Of a DNA stretch of 64,000 nucleotides, positions 10,206 through 21,646 are shown piece after piece. This DNA comes from Aphrocallistes beatrix. Taxonomy: Eukaryota; Porifera; Hexactinellida; Sceptrulophora; Aphrocallistidae. The stretch is taken from assembly GCA_963281255.1 (NCBI GenBank), contig OY725501.1, positions 1,341,674-1,405,673 of the forward strand. The letters run 5' to 3'. The notes under the pieces were generated by a model. The model saw nothing but the letters and a program-made list of their open reading frames with translations. It did not search any database and was not told the DNA's origin. The position numbers and the translations under genes are program-made. Each line of letters starts with the position of its first letter. Within the stretch, counting starts at the first letter, position 1.

Positions 10206-10813
10206 GTGTGCATTGATTGTTGAATGACGTATTCAATAAAGATGACTTTCTATTGTCTATTTTAATGGCTTGATCGTATTTTTGATAATGCTTATCGTTA
10301 TCGTAATCGTAATAATTAATATAATTTTGATGCAGAATGTTGCATGAAAATAGAACATGTTCTATTTCCATGCAACAGGTTGAATGCAATACTCGACATA
10401 CACGATGCAACTTTGTTTCATGCAACATTTGTTGCATGCAAAATACTACCATACACGATGCAACATTGTTGCATGCAACAATGCTGCTGCAACCTTTGTT
10501 GCATGAAATTTTAACATACACGATGCAACAAAGTTGCATCGTGTATAGTGGGCTTTAGAAACTCCGGAAAAGTGAATATATGCTATTGTGCATCCAAGAA
10601 ACATGTTATATACAAGTTCACAATCTATGAAAAATCAGCAAATTTTGAGAAATTTACAAAAATAACCGAAAATGACGTTGAATGTCCTCAAATTTTGAGA
10701 ATTTGCACCTGATGTCAAACTTTATGCACTTTTACCATAATGTATAACGGTGATTCCTAGTACTAAGTGACAGAGATACACTGCCCGGCCAAAAGTATTC
10801 GTCCATCCTTCTA

Positions 10814-12146
10814 CTTAGGTCATTTCAAAAGTACTGATCACCCCCCACCAATTTGATATTAAGCAACAACTGATGTGTTATTTAATTACATATTCTCGAA
10901 ATAGTCTCCCTTGACGCGAATACACTCCTTTAGACGGTCTACCCAGCAGCGGAATGTCTTTTTATACTCCGTCTGTGGGATCGATTTCAGGTACTTATGA
11001 ACGGCGATTCCGATCTCCATTCGACTAGTGAACTCCTTATCAGAGGGATGACTTTTCAGCTTTGAAAACAACCAGAAGTCACAAGGACTTAGGTCAGGGG
11101 AATAGGGAGGGTGATTCAGTGTTTTCATCCCTATATCTTTGATGTATGCGGTGACTTGTTTAGTTTTATGGCTACTGGCATTATCATGCATAAGTTTCAT
11201 TCCACAAGGACCAGTTCTCTGCCGACGCTCTGTGTAGTGTTTACTGACTTCTGCGAGCACATGAGTGAAATAAAAGTCTCCAGTAACATTCTGGCCCTTC
11301 GGAACGCAAACTTGAGCAACTGGGCCGTAGGCGTCAAATGCAATTGCGTACATTAACTTCTTGGCACGGAAATCTGGAAGCGGTTTTTTTGGTCGGGGTT
11401 CGCCCGGATGCAGCCAACACTTAGATTTTTCCTTGGATTTAGGTTGTGAATAGTAAATCCAAGTTTTATCTATGGTTACTATCTCATAGAGTCGCATTGC
11501 AGCAAATTTTTCGTAATGTAGAATATTTTCACAACATTCTACCCTCTGTTTCATCCGGGCCTCTGACAGCAAATACGGCACCCGCCGACCGCAAACCTTC
11601 CTTACTCCGAGATCTTCCTTCAGAATGCAGTAAATACTTCCCGTTAAGATATCCGTATACTAAGAAATCTCTTCAATAGAGCAGCAAGGGTCATTTCGAA
11701 GAAATTCACCAACTAACTCAATTGAGAGTTCACAGGTTGCAGATTTAGGCCTACCAGTCCGAGGCTCATCTTCAATGCTGTCTCTTCCCTCTCTAAATAG
11801 TTGAGCCCATCTTCTAACCGTGGAATAAGCAAGTGCTTGATCTCCACAAACTTCCACGAGATCATTGTGGATGTTCCTGTTCGAATCTTTTAGCAGTGAA
11901 CGAAACTTGATATACGCCCTTTGCTCTTGCTCAATAATTGACGATTTTGAAGCCATAAATGTATAAGTAGCCAAAACTGACAAGATTGAAATGATGATTA
12001 TAAGAAAAATACTTATGTTATCTTAAAAATTCTTTTAGATATTAGGAGAGAATGGGTAATGCTATCTGGATTATATTAATTAGTACATTCGATAGACACT
12101 CGCTGTCAAAAATCAATAGTGATCAGTACTTTTGAAATGACCTAAG
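10814..12146 (-). mobile_element. Mariner element, nearly intact
   Basis: Perfect ~27-bp inverted repeats start CTTAGGTCATTTCAAAAGTA at both ends, each flanked by TA (10812-10813 and 12147-12148). The total of 1333 bp is typical of full-length mariners. It landed at a TA about 34 bp inside the left end of the Tc1 element, so it is the younger of the two. The single long frame reads on the minus strand. Confidence 0.93.
10886..11956 (-). pseudogene. Mariner transposase, one internal stop
   Basis: From the ATG at 11956 a frame of 357 codons runs to 10886, broken only by a TAG at 11660-11662. The N-terminal part holds the paired helix-turn-helix domain (RAYIKFRSLLKDSN, STVRRWAQLF, then a linker with EDEPRTGRPKSAT). 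The catalytic part shows D,D34D: IDKTWIYYSQPKSK, then LMHDNASSHKT, then HPPYSPDLSPCDFWLF with the third Asp. The protein would cut and paste the element at TA sites. An extension of the frame to 11983 precedes this ATG, but this start gives the usual mariner length. With one nonsense change and perfect terminal repeats, the copy looks recently dead. Confidence 0.92.
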
Positions 12147-12443
12147 TATATAAGTAAGCATGCGAAATGAATAGCTGGAATACAATTACCTTTATCAAAG
12201 TACCATAATACATTTTTCATTGTTCAAGTTTGAAATGCATTCAGTACTTTTTGATTGACAAATTAAGATTTGAATTATCTTCCATGCCTATTAACTATCT
12301 AGGTTTTAGTGATAATCATGGGTTTTAGTGTCCTTCAATGTTATTGTATATTTTGATAGACTCGATATTCGACACAGTTCTAATTCAGACTCATGTTCAT
12401 GTCTACTATAAATTCCTCAATTTATTATTTTATCTTCTACAAT

Positions 12444-13486
12444 ATGGTAAAGAAGATGGAGATTCCTCTTAATGTACGTTACCATATTGTTGGTTTGTAC
12501 AAGGGTGGACATTCTCAAAGAGATATCTCTAAAATAGTTTCTGTACCTAGAAGCACGATCCAATCGATTCTTAAAAGGTGGTGGCCAACGGCACTACAGA
12601 AAATCGTGCAAGAAGTGGAAGGCCGAAGAAACTGACAGACAGAAATTTGAGATCTCTGAGAAGAACCATAAAGGAAAATAGATGGTCTACTTTATCCACC
12701 ATTACTGAGCAATTTAATAATGATGTACTAGCTCCTATGCGAATTTCTCCTAAGACAGCATGTCGTCGGATGCATGAGATGGGGTACTATGCTCGCGTAG
12801 CCAAACGAAAACCATTGATTTCACCAAGAAACAAGAAAAAAGGTTAGTTTTATATAAAAAACTCATTAGGCGTGGAGTTTATCCCAATAGAGAAATGTCA
12901 TTTGGTCAGATGAGAGCCGGTTCAAGCTGTTTAAATCCGATAGGAGGCCTAAAGTATGGAGAAAAAAGGGAGAAACCTATAAATCTGATTGTATTGTGAA
13001 CACAGTGCAAGGTGATGGTGGATCTGTATTAATATGGGGATGCTTTTGTCATGGTAAGCTGGGTCCTTGCATTGTCGTCGATTCAAGGTTGAATTCCACT
13101 CTTTATATCAATGATGTTTGAAACCCTTTCATCGCAAATTTTATTCAAATTTAGTAAGAGAAAGACCGAATCTTGTTCTGATGCAGGACAACGCACCTTG
13201 CCACACCTCAGCACAAACTCGGAAATGGCTTTCTCAGAAAGAGATCAAACTTCTCACATGGCCACCTCAAAGTCCAGACATGAATCCCATAGAGTCTCTT
13301 TGGGACATCCTCCAGAGACGTATCAAAGCAAGAATCAATCGTCCAAGGAATTTAAAAGACCTCAAAGAAGCTCTATTACAAGAATGGGACGAACTACCTT
13401 CGCAAACGCTTTGCAAACTGGTAGAAAGTTTACCCAAATGACTTCAAGCTCTAAAGTTAGCTGGGGGATTACAAACAAAGTACTAA
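12444..13486 (+). pseudogene. Tc1-type transposase (DD34E), disrupted
   Basis: Fragments in succession give an N-terminal helix-turn-helix (VRYHIVGLYKGGHSQRDISK then VPRSTIQSILKRW), the GRPR-like hinge SGRPKKLTDRNLR, and MHEMGYYARVAKRKPLISPR. These are followed by VIWSDESRFKLF with the first Asp, LVLMQDNAPCHTSAQTRKWL with the second Asp, and WPPQSPDMNPIESLWDIL with the Glu. Frameshifts lie near 12575 and 12850-12900; TGA codons occur at 13108 and just after SLPK (an ancestral Arg codon). The catalytic triad is present but the frame is broken, so it is inactive. Confidence 0.9.
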
Positions 13487-13959
13487 GATTAGTTATTACA
13501 CGGTGTGATAGCAGTTTTAAATGCAGCGAGTACTAATTTCACCATAGTATACGTCTAATATATTTTTCAAACTTCAATAATATTTAGGTGATATTAAATC
13601 AATATTATTTCAGAGTATTTAGCAATTAATACATAGGTGGTAGAAGTGGGTTACGTTGAAGTTCTCTAAAATAACCAGGACCGGATTCCGATAAAGATAG
13701 TGGACGAATACTTTTGGTCGGGCAGTGTATGTGAAATTATTTATTTTAAGGGAAAATTACAGCGTAGTGTGAAATTGTAAAATTGCAAAAAAAATTACCT
13801 TCGGCAGGGAGGAAGTTGAAATTTGCTGTTTTCAAGCACAATTTGGAGTTTTTTTTTAACATAAAATGCAACCCTATTTCAGTAACTTTGAAATCAAATT
13901 ATGACAAAATTCCCGCCTCGAATCCTTGGTGCCATCATACTTGAAAGCTATTTATTATA

Positions 13960-14419
13960 CACTGCCTTGCCAAAAATATTCGAACACCATAAGCTTTGCC
14001 TCAGAAATAATACGAATGAATATATCCAAGGGGAACAATTGATTTAAACCACGACAGCTAATGAAATCTGACCATGACAGCTAATGAAATCTACACATTC
14101 AAATTAGTCAGTTTAGAAGTGCCTATAAATCAATAATACGTCAAAGTAAATAGATATTATTTGAGCCACCTTGAATCGCTTGATCTCATTTTATACAATG
14201 GCGAGTGTCAAGTTACACAAGGTAACACAGTGCAACGGATTACGATTTCGAAAGGATTAACACATGGGAAGGTTCTAAACTGAGTAAATTAAAGTTTCGA
14301 ATTATGTTAAATTTTCGGTAGCTATCATAGTTGGAGTGATTTGACCACCATGGATAGACCCATTTAATTTATTTTTGTTGGAAGCGAAATAGTGCCCGTA
14401 TACTTTGAGCCAGGCAGTG
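13960..14419. mobile_element. Tc1-derived MITE
   Basis: The left end CACTGCCTTGCCAAAAATAT and the right end, read inward, CACTGCCTGGCTCAAAGTAT are Tc1-type inverted repeats, with TA on the left and a mutated CA on the right. The 460-bp interior has no transposase. Confidence 0.7.
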
Positions 14420-15819
14420 CATAAAAAATTTTAAATTGAATCGTTGCTGAAATTTCTCTCTCATAGATCAAAAAAATTATCCCCCTATTTCTGCAAGTTT
14501 AGCCTTTCAACAAGGGCAATCATCTAATTAATATTTATCCACCAGAACCGCAAATGGGTCTGAAGAAGGGACCCTTGACAATCGACCCATCTAGTTAATG
14601 ATCTATGATCCATTAAGGAAAGCGGTTTAAAGTCGAATTGTCCAAACTGGAATAATATAGAATTATTTCAAGACTGGATTAAGGCCGAATTATTTCATAC
14701 TGGAATAAGGCGAAATTGTCAGAATTGGGATGTTTTGAATATTTGGCCTTAGTTCACTCTTGTATTCAGCCTTAATTCGGATTGACAATTCAGCCTTATA
14801 CAGTTACTCATTCACTATTTGATGGATGTGCTATGACATATTCAATATTAAATTACAGCTTTGAGTATTTATGATATTTCAAAGAGAATGCAATCCAAAT
14901 AAAATCATATTAAGATTCACATTGATATATAATTATCAACTTTGTAACCTTCTACAACAATCGAGGCCAACTTAAACCTGTAAGCATTAAAATGTGTTCT
15001 ATGAATATATTTGCTAGTGTCGATGAGCCATGACCAATAAGACATGCCCACTGAAATATTCCATGTTTATTGCCCACCATCCCTAGAAAAATAAAGCAAA
15101 TCAAAATATTGTTGCGTCTACATATTACGTGTCTAAAATAACTTTTATAAAATTAACATTGTTGAAAATCTAAAGGTAAAACTCTAAATACTACACGAAC
15201 GTGAAGTTGAAGTTCGCAGTATTCGACAGAGTACAGTAGCACATAATTTTGATAACAACATTTGTAGGTAGGATTCTTAAAAATATGACTGTGAGTTTAA
15301 ATTTAAAGAAAAATTATAATTTTTGTTTGAGATATGACTTGCGAAAGTTTAGACAAATCCTCCTCCACACTAATTCAATGAATGAACATGTTTCGATTCC
15401 AAAATTCACATCCTGTATGTGTTAGTTTGATCCTAATTTAGCATAATTATATTAAAGAAACACAGCATCCACTCTGATAAGATTTTATCGCAATAGCTCT
15501 CCTAATCAGCTTCGATGAAGTATTGAAATTCCATGTTATTAATTAATCTTATTACAATATTTCTATCTAAAGTTGTTTCTACCTCTAATCTCTAGAATTA
15601 ATACACAATTTACTGCGATTCTTGTGATGATGATAATCCAAATCAATTAACAATAAAACTTTCTAAAACAAGCTTCCACAAGGATCTCATCACCCTATCT
15701 ATCTATTTCGTCAGCCTGAATTCTTATGGTCCATTTCTTAATTAAATAATCTACGTACCCTGAAAAATTAATATAGCTGCATCTTAAATTACTATTCATG
15801 CTATACTAACCATTATATA
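14420..15819. other. Intronic stretch, no gene
   Basis: I see no coding or RNA gene here. At 14630-14810 there are several short direct and inverted repeats built on GAATTATTT, ACTGGAATAAGG and AATTGTC, possibly a decayed MITE. Confidence 0.5.
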
Positions 15820-16297
15820 CACTACCCGGACAATAGTATTTGAACACCCTCGTTATTTCACGTGTATTTAATACTAAATGGGTGTTTTCTTGAAGATCAA
15901 AACTCCTAAACGATTAGTGATACAACTAATCGAATTTCAGATTCGAAATATGCACAATAGAATCAGTTTTTATCGAATATTTCTAATCAAACATTAACTC
16001 TTAACGTTTTCAAATTATCTATCACAGCCACATTGTGCTTCATATGTCCCTATTCACTACTATGCATGATGGTAATGAAATACATCTTGTGCCACAGGTT
16101 TATAATTTTACTTTGGGGTTGAGCAATTAATTAGAAAACTTCAACTCCTACTAATTCGAATGTGTAGATTTCAAGTCTTAAATTAGACTCTTAGTATATG
16201 TGAAAGTTTGAATACATTTCCCTTCATGAAAAGATATAATTTAATACTATTTGTATGGGAAATAGTATAGTGTACAAATACTTTTAGCCAGTTAGTG
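15820..16297. mobile_element. Family G Tc1-type MITE, copy 1
   Basis: The ends are CACTACCCGGACAATAGTAT and, inward from the right, CACTAACTGGCTAAAAGTAT, each flanked by TA. Homologous copies lie at 36482-36911 and 55058-55685; shared interior blocks include GTATTTAATACTAAA and CCCTTCATGAAAA. Confidence 0.8.
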
Positions 16298-16585
16298 TAT
16301 AACCGCTCTGCCCTTATATATTGTTTCAATTATAGTATAATATCTTTAATATTTTCCCGTAGGCTAAATTATTACAACAACAACTTATGCTACCAGTTAC
16401 GAGTTCACTTCCACAGGAGAGGGTTTTCACAATTCAATCCATGCGATATACTCGAACCAGGTTTAGTATTTTCATCGAGCAGCACCCTTAGATAGTGACT
16501 CCTAACTGACAAAATATAGTATAGTATATACTACAAAGTAAATAATAAATAATATGGAATAAACAACAATAACAATAACAGATAC

Positions 16586-17283
16586 AGTACACCCTCGCTA
16601 ATCCAAACAGCTCTGTTCCAATGTTCGAAAAAATTGTTCGGGTTAGTGAATTTATTTCCATTAGTGAAATAACACTAATTCAATAGGGCATTAATTATAA
16701 TAAATTTGTATTGTTAGAATATTAAGGATATTATTTCGCTATGATTGCTTATTTAACGAGGTTTCTCAATCTTGATGATAAATTTACGTTTATGAACGCA
16801 AGGCTGGATTCGGTTAACCGGTTAACCGGCTAACCGCCGTCAATCTCAGTTAACGGTTAAGGAAATCCTCGATCGGTTAACCGATCGGCTTTATTTTATA
16901 AATATTTACACTAATTTAATTGTTTTTCGACGGAGATCCATGAATATTGCTTCTAAAATTGATAATACAGTATAATTCCTATTTTCTAACCATATAATAT
17001 ATTTCGAGACTAAAATTATAAAATTTTTGATACCAGGTTAAAGATTAGTCCAAAAATCCATATTTTACTAATTTATATTGCCATCGGTTAACCGGTTAAC
17101 CGCCCTGGAGAAAACCAAAATAACTGAGCCCTAAATCGGTTAACCAACCCCAGCCCTGATGAACGTTTATTCAAAGCATAGAGGCGAATAAAATTATATT
17201 TTGGGTTTTCGAATTTTAAGAATGAAGTGTTCGGATTAGCGAGGGTTCGGATTGGCGAGGTTCGGACTAGCGAGGGTGTACTG
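16586..17283. mobile_element. Pogo-like MITE with nested hAT MITE
   Basis: Inverted ends CAGTACACCCTCGCTAATCC (left) and CAGTACACCCTCGCTAGTCC (from the right) are flanked by TA. Several TCGGATTAGCGAGG-like repeats lie next to the right end. The hAT-type MITE at 16800-17158 lies within, so the original element was about 340 bp. Confidence 0.8.
16800..17158. mobile_element. Family H hAT-like MITE, copy 2
   Basis: It is closely related to 9838-10205, with the same GGTTAACCGGTTAACC palindromes at both ends. Flanks ATGAACGC (16792-16799) and ATGAACGT (17159-17166) match at seven of eight bases, a hAT-type 8-bp target duplication. Confidence 0.75.
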
Positions 17284-18964
17284 TAATATGAAATAAATAT
17301 AAATTTAATATGAAGTATTGCTTGGAATCCGGATAATATCCGGATACCAAAGCTATTAAAATTATCCGGTATCCGGATAGTGAATAGTTGCATATCCGGA
17401 TATTTAGGAAATTTAGATATCTTGGCTGCAATTAGTAATTAGTCAAGGATTCATAGTGGTGTCAGTGTATTTAATAAAAATAATATCAGTTATGATTCTT
17501 TGAAAATGTGGCAAACAGCATTAAAAAGTCTCGAAACGGCGATAGCTAGTAAGATGCAATGCTTGTGATAGACAATTTTGTCAAGGTAGTTGTACAAGTG
17601 AAACCACTGCCTGTTAAACGGATATCCGAATACCTGGCTAAAAAAGTATGTGAATGGAGAATACTTCCAAACATTAATATGAAGTACGTAATTAAGAAAA
17701 AAGAAGGAATATATAAGTATATTATTTATAATTACAAGTACTATGTTGATGAATTGATGTTTGTACAATTTTGCATTGCTCTAAATTGGGGCCAAGCAAG
17801 CCGTATATATATACAAAGGAGACCGGTTAAATTTATTTTATTATCGGCATTCGAATAAATGAGGTCTACTACAATATACAGCGAGCGGAAAAATCTGAAG
17901 AAATCATCAGATTTACAATCAAATCAATAAGAATATAAATAATCATATGTAGTTAAAGTAGTCATCCGTAAAGTAACTAAAAAATAAATCATACATAAAT
18001 ACTTCAAGAAGATAAAATTAGGATATATAAATGGATTATAAATTAATATAAATGGATTATAAATTAATAATAAATTTTTTTTGTTTCAGTTTAAAGCAAC
18101 AGTTTTTATATATCTAGAGCCGGCGCCACCGGGTGTTTCTGGATTGTCTGGACATCCACTACCTCTTCTTTATCAAATTGTACATTATATAACCCTCTAT
18201 TAATTTATAAATGGACACTTGGTTTCAGAGAAATCTCCCTTAGGACATCCACTGCCCATAAAACATGTCGTCGGTTATGATATTTAAAGCATTTTTTCGG
18301 ACAAAGAGGAGTGAAATTATTATATGAATACTTTCGAGTAATAATGGATATTAAGAAATGAATATTAAAATACAGTTGACAAATTGAAAAAAATATTAAA
18401 ATACTTCAGTTTTGCCTCATTTATTATCATGCAATCGCAATCTAGACATCACACAAATGCACCGCGATAACATGTGAGTATTGTCTAGCACAGTGGGACT
18501 TAGTTGAGCAAACCTGAGCCAGGCTATACTCACTTGGTATCGTGGCGCATTTGTGAGATGTCTGGATGGCGATACTGGGGTGTCTGAACGCAATAGTTAG
18601 AGTCATGACTTAACTATAAAAATATATATATATAGATAGATAGAAAAATGTTAACAAGCTAATAAAATTTCGTGTTAAGTAACTTCATTTCTATCTCTTC
18701 TCATTTATAAGTTAACACGAATTCAAATAATACGGACAAATTTCGACCACCACCTAGTGTTTATATTAACGAGGTATTCCTGTACAAAGTATGGTCGGCA
18801 AACTAATGATTAACTAGTATATATTCAAAAAATGCAATTGATTTGCGGAAAAAAGCTGGTATAACTCATATACTATGTGCGCAAATTAAACGATAGTATT
18901 TCTAAGAGAATTGGAAAATATAAAGTGAACCAAGTAGTAAAATAAAAAAGAAAATAACAGTTAC
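17284..18964. other. Intronic stretch with small repeats, no gene
   Basis: At 17325-17405 there are several TATCCGGATA-like motifs. At 18000-18080 a 24-bp AT-rich unit (AAATGGATTATAAATTAATA) is duplicated. At 18432-18578 an imperfect inverted repeat (GCAATCTAGACATCACACAA against its complement) forms a ~150-bp MITE-like palindrome. Open frames here look random. Confidence 0.5.
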
Positions 18965-19195
18965 CTTCAATCTCTGAAGTAGAATACGTTTCTGTCGCTG
19001 AATTCTTATATATCGAGGCCAACGAACATAACGTAGTAAATCGCGCTTAGGTTGTATATCACCTCCAATAGCAAAATTTTTAGGTCTCCTCTGATATAAG
19101 GGATTGATTTTAGGTGTCTTTTTAACAGATTTTGTAGCCAACTTAGGAGCACTTGGAATAACACGCTTTTTTATTTTTCTTGTTTTAACAGGCAT
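18965..19195 (-). CDS. RPL7A: Ribosomal protein L7a (eL8), first coding exon
   Basis: The ATG at 19195 opens 77 codons ending in a GTAACT donor at 18964. The protein starts with a Lys/Arg-rich tail ([18 protein letters not shown]), then [37 protein letters not shown] and RILLQRLK. This is the conserved N-terminal half of eL8 ([20 protein letters not shown] in other animals), which lies on the large ribosomal subunit. It joins in phase 0 to the exon at 1995-2340. An upstream ATG lies about 30 bases before the start, but out of frame. The reading frame continues into the intron for another 21 codons without meaning. Confidence 0.95.
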
Positions 19196-19254
19196 AATGA
19201 ATAATAGCTAAGGTTATACATTATAATTCAAATAATTATATTTAATAAATTAAA

Positions 19255-19290
19255 CGTTTCTAAAGGTCGCTTATCTAAATATATATAAGA
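19255..19290 (-). promoter_or_regulatory. RPL7A: Possible RPL7A core promoter
   Basis: On the minus strand a TTATATATATTTAG box (about 19275-19288) is followed about 20-25 bases later by CGACCTTTAG, a possible start in a pyrimidine-rich TOP-like context. The 5' leader would then be roughly 65-70 bases. This is inference from spacing only; the sequence is AT-rich and TATA-like strings are common. Confidence 0.25.
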
Positions 19291-19699
19291 CAATAATTGA
19301 AGGATGAAATAAAAAAGTAAGGAAATTGCGAAAAAAGCACCCATTGGAAACAAGAAGAATGTTTAAAATTGATATTCCATGCTCAAAGCCTCTCAGATCC
19401 CCTTCCGGAATAATTCCCACCCAAAACACCACCTGATCGCACAATTTTGAAGAATTATTCTTCAAAAATTCTAACTTGAAAATATTGTTGTTCACTTGAA
19501 CTCAAAGTTATTCACGCGTCAAATAATCCTCTGAACCAAAAACGGCCCAGAATTGTATCGAGTCAAAATGACGAGTTTCAAATTTAACAAAAGCTACTTT
19601 CCACACAATGGTAATCCTTTTAACTTAATTTTTAGTGTAATCTAAGAATTATTCAAAGAATAACGAAAAAATTATTAGAATCCGTTAAGAATCTGAGAG

Positions 19700-21646
19700 T
19701 TAAGGATACCGCCCTCGAAAAAACACATGATTTGCATTACAGCATACGATGAAAGTAGAGCTATAAGAGATGTTAAGCGTGGGGAGGTATCTCCATCAAG
19801 AAATACTGGCACATTCCAAACCGTTTTTGATTCTCATTTCTAGATTTTGAGATACAGTGTCTCAAAGTCTGTTTTTTAAATTTTCCGCTAGCACATCTTA
19901 ATGGTAGAAATTTAGGCACTCAATGAATTGTTTAGGACATACCAAGGATTCAAACGCTTCCAAAATCGAATCATAGATAGTCTACCATATTTGCAACTTC
20001 ATAGGACCAGAAGAAAGTTAAAATGACAAATATTGTAAATTTTATCGGTGTCCGAAAAAAAAGGGGCAAAAACCGGCGAAAAATGTCTGTTTTTTTGGGG
20101 AAATCATGAGTAAAATCACCGAGTTAGAATATATCCAAAAAATGGTGGTCCTACGTTCATCGCCTAATGATATGAAACAACTCTTGAAATTTTCAAACTT
20201 CTATCTCAAACCAGATTTGAGAAATAATTCTGTAAAGACGGTCAATTTTGAAATTGTAAAGTCCCGAGATATAGAGATTTTAAGTTTAGGTGTTAAGAAG
20301 AATGTAAAATGAGTTATTAATAATGCACATAAGCATCCACAGACATTTATTCGCATCCATACTGCTGATCTAGGTATATTAAAGCCAAATATTTACCAAA
20401 AATAGCAAAAGTACCCTGAAAATACACAAATTTCCTTGAGACCCCTAACTCCGAATATTTTGAGATAATTGTGGATAATATTTCATATTCCTGGCACTGC
20501 GAAGTATAATCTATCAGTTTAGAATGAATAAAGAGCTTCCAAAAAGTATATTAGGAAGTTAGAGCGAAAGTCTACGACTTTTAGTTTCGAAGTTAGGATT
20601 TTCGAAAAATGCTACGTCATCATATGACAAAAATCTAAAACTTAACATTCCATCGGGTGTAGTGCAATTATTATCAAAGAATCATATATGTACACTCATA
20701 AAAGTATATTAGGAAGTGAGAACTAAGAATTTGGACTTGTATTTACAAAGATAGAGAGATATCTCTTTTTGGACCCTAAATGGGGTTTTTGACCGATTCT
20801 GCGAGGTCCAAGGCCAGAACTTTTAAAATAATTATCAAAAGTTCTCCAATTTTTCTGTACATATTATTAACGGCAATTGTATTCACTATTTAGCATAATA
20901 GCTAAATTTGGACACATATTTAATGATTAGATTCGCCATTTTCTAATAGATTCAAAGTTCTCCATAGAATTTGTATTACAATTAAATCAATGATAAGTCG
21001 AGAATTATTTATTTTTTGACAAAGGAATGTTCGAGGAACCTATATATTTTCGCATATATCCTTTTATTTAAGGATATAATATATTATATATCTACAATAG
21101 TTTTTAAGATATGACATCAGCCTCTTTCGGGACCTTAGAGGGATATTATGGCCGAACTTTACCTATAATATGCGATATCTCAAGAACAAATGGTCGGATC
21201 CGAACAAATTTTTTTTTGAAACGATCAGAATTTTATTTCTGACCCAGTGATCGCTAAATATCTGAGATCAAACTTGCGATTTCCCGAGGATTATATAAAT
21301 GAACTCCCTCATAGAGCTATTTTGTTTGGATTTTATTTGCTCATTCTTTTAGATCTTTGTGTTTTATAATCTCCAAAGGTGCTAAAACAATGTTAAGGTT
21401 CATATCATTAAAAAAATATCAAATAAGTTAAAAACTAATTGGTAAATGAGTCAAAATCCTCTAATAATTTTTCAATTTTTATTAGCGCTAAACTTTAGGG
21501 GGTTATTTCGCAAAAAATACAAAAAAATGCCGTCCAAATAGTGCTATCAGATGGTAGACCGATCAGTAATACAATGAAATTAGCAATAAAACATTTTTCA
21601 GTTTTTTTTTACGCCAGGCAAGATTTTTCGAGGGCGGTATCCTTAA
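19700..21646 (+). mobile_element. Family B element (TTAA-flanked, 1.95 kb), copy 1
   Basis: The element is bounded by TTAA (19700-19703 and 21643-21646) with a 19-bp inverted repeat GGATACCGCCCTCGAAAAA at both ends. It has no convincing open frame; the 68-codon frame at 20106 is not conserved in the other copies. Related copies are at 32826-34114, 54185-54660 and 58417-61406. The TTAA target and absence of a transposase suggest a piggyBac-type non-autonomous element, though the terminus differs from classical piggyBac CCC ends. Its left end lies about 505 bp upstream of the RPL7A start codon. Confidence 0.8.

Larger units (their letters stand above)
9288..10553. mobile_element. Harbinger-like non-autonomous element with subterminal repeats
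   Basis: The ends are inverted: GGCCCCCATACACGATGCAAC minus its last base on the left and GCCCACTATACACGATGCAA read from the right. Inside both ends are many copies of GATGCAAC and GTTGCATGC in both orientations (9299-9510 and 10330-10545). TTA/TAA-like bases flank each end, which fits PIF/Harbinger but does not prove it. No transposase is encoded; the centre holds two other MITEs (9583-9772 and 9838-10205). Confidence 0.55.
10779..13727 (+). mobile_element. Tc1-like transposon interrupted by a mariner
   Basis: The terminal inverted repeats begin CACTGCCCGGCCAAAAGTAT on the left and CACTGCCCGACCAAAAGTAT from the right, each next to a TA target. Removing the mariner (10814-12146 plus one TA) leaves about 1.6 kb, the size of an ordinary Tc1 element. 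The transposase remnant at 12444-13486 reads left to right. Confidence 0.9.
2341..18964 (-). other. RPL7A: Giant transposon-filled intron of RPL7A (16.6 kb)
   Basis: The intron is bounded by GTAACT at 18964-18959 and TTAATAAATAG ending at 2341 (minus strand). Ribosomal protein introns are usually short. This one holds at least a dozen mobile elements, listed separately: family A copies, a MULE fragment, a mariner inside a Tc1, pogo-like, hAT and Tc1 MITEs. I looked for a box C/D snoRNA, which vertebrate RPL7A introns carry, and could not identify one by eye. Confidence 0.85.

Noticed and set aside
19271-19495. 74-codon frame upstream of RPL7A
   Set aside because: No motif, and it lies between the promoter region and a transposon; probably chance.
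20106-20312. 68-codon frame in family B copy 1
   Set aside because: It is not maintained in the copies at 54185 and 58417, so it is not a shared gene.
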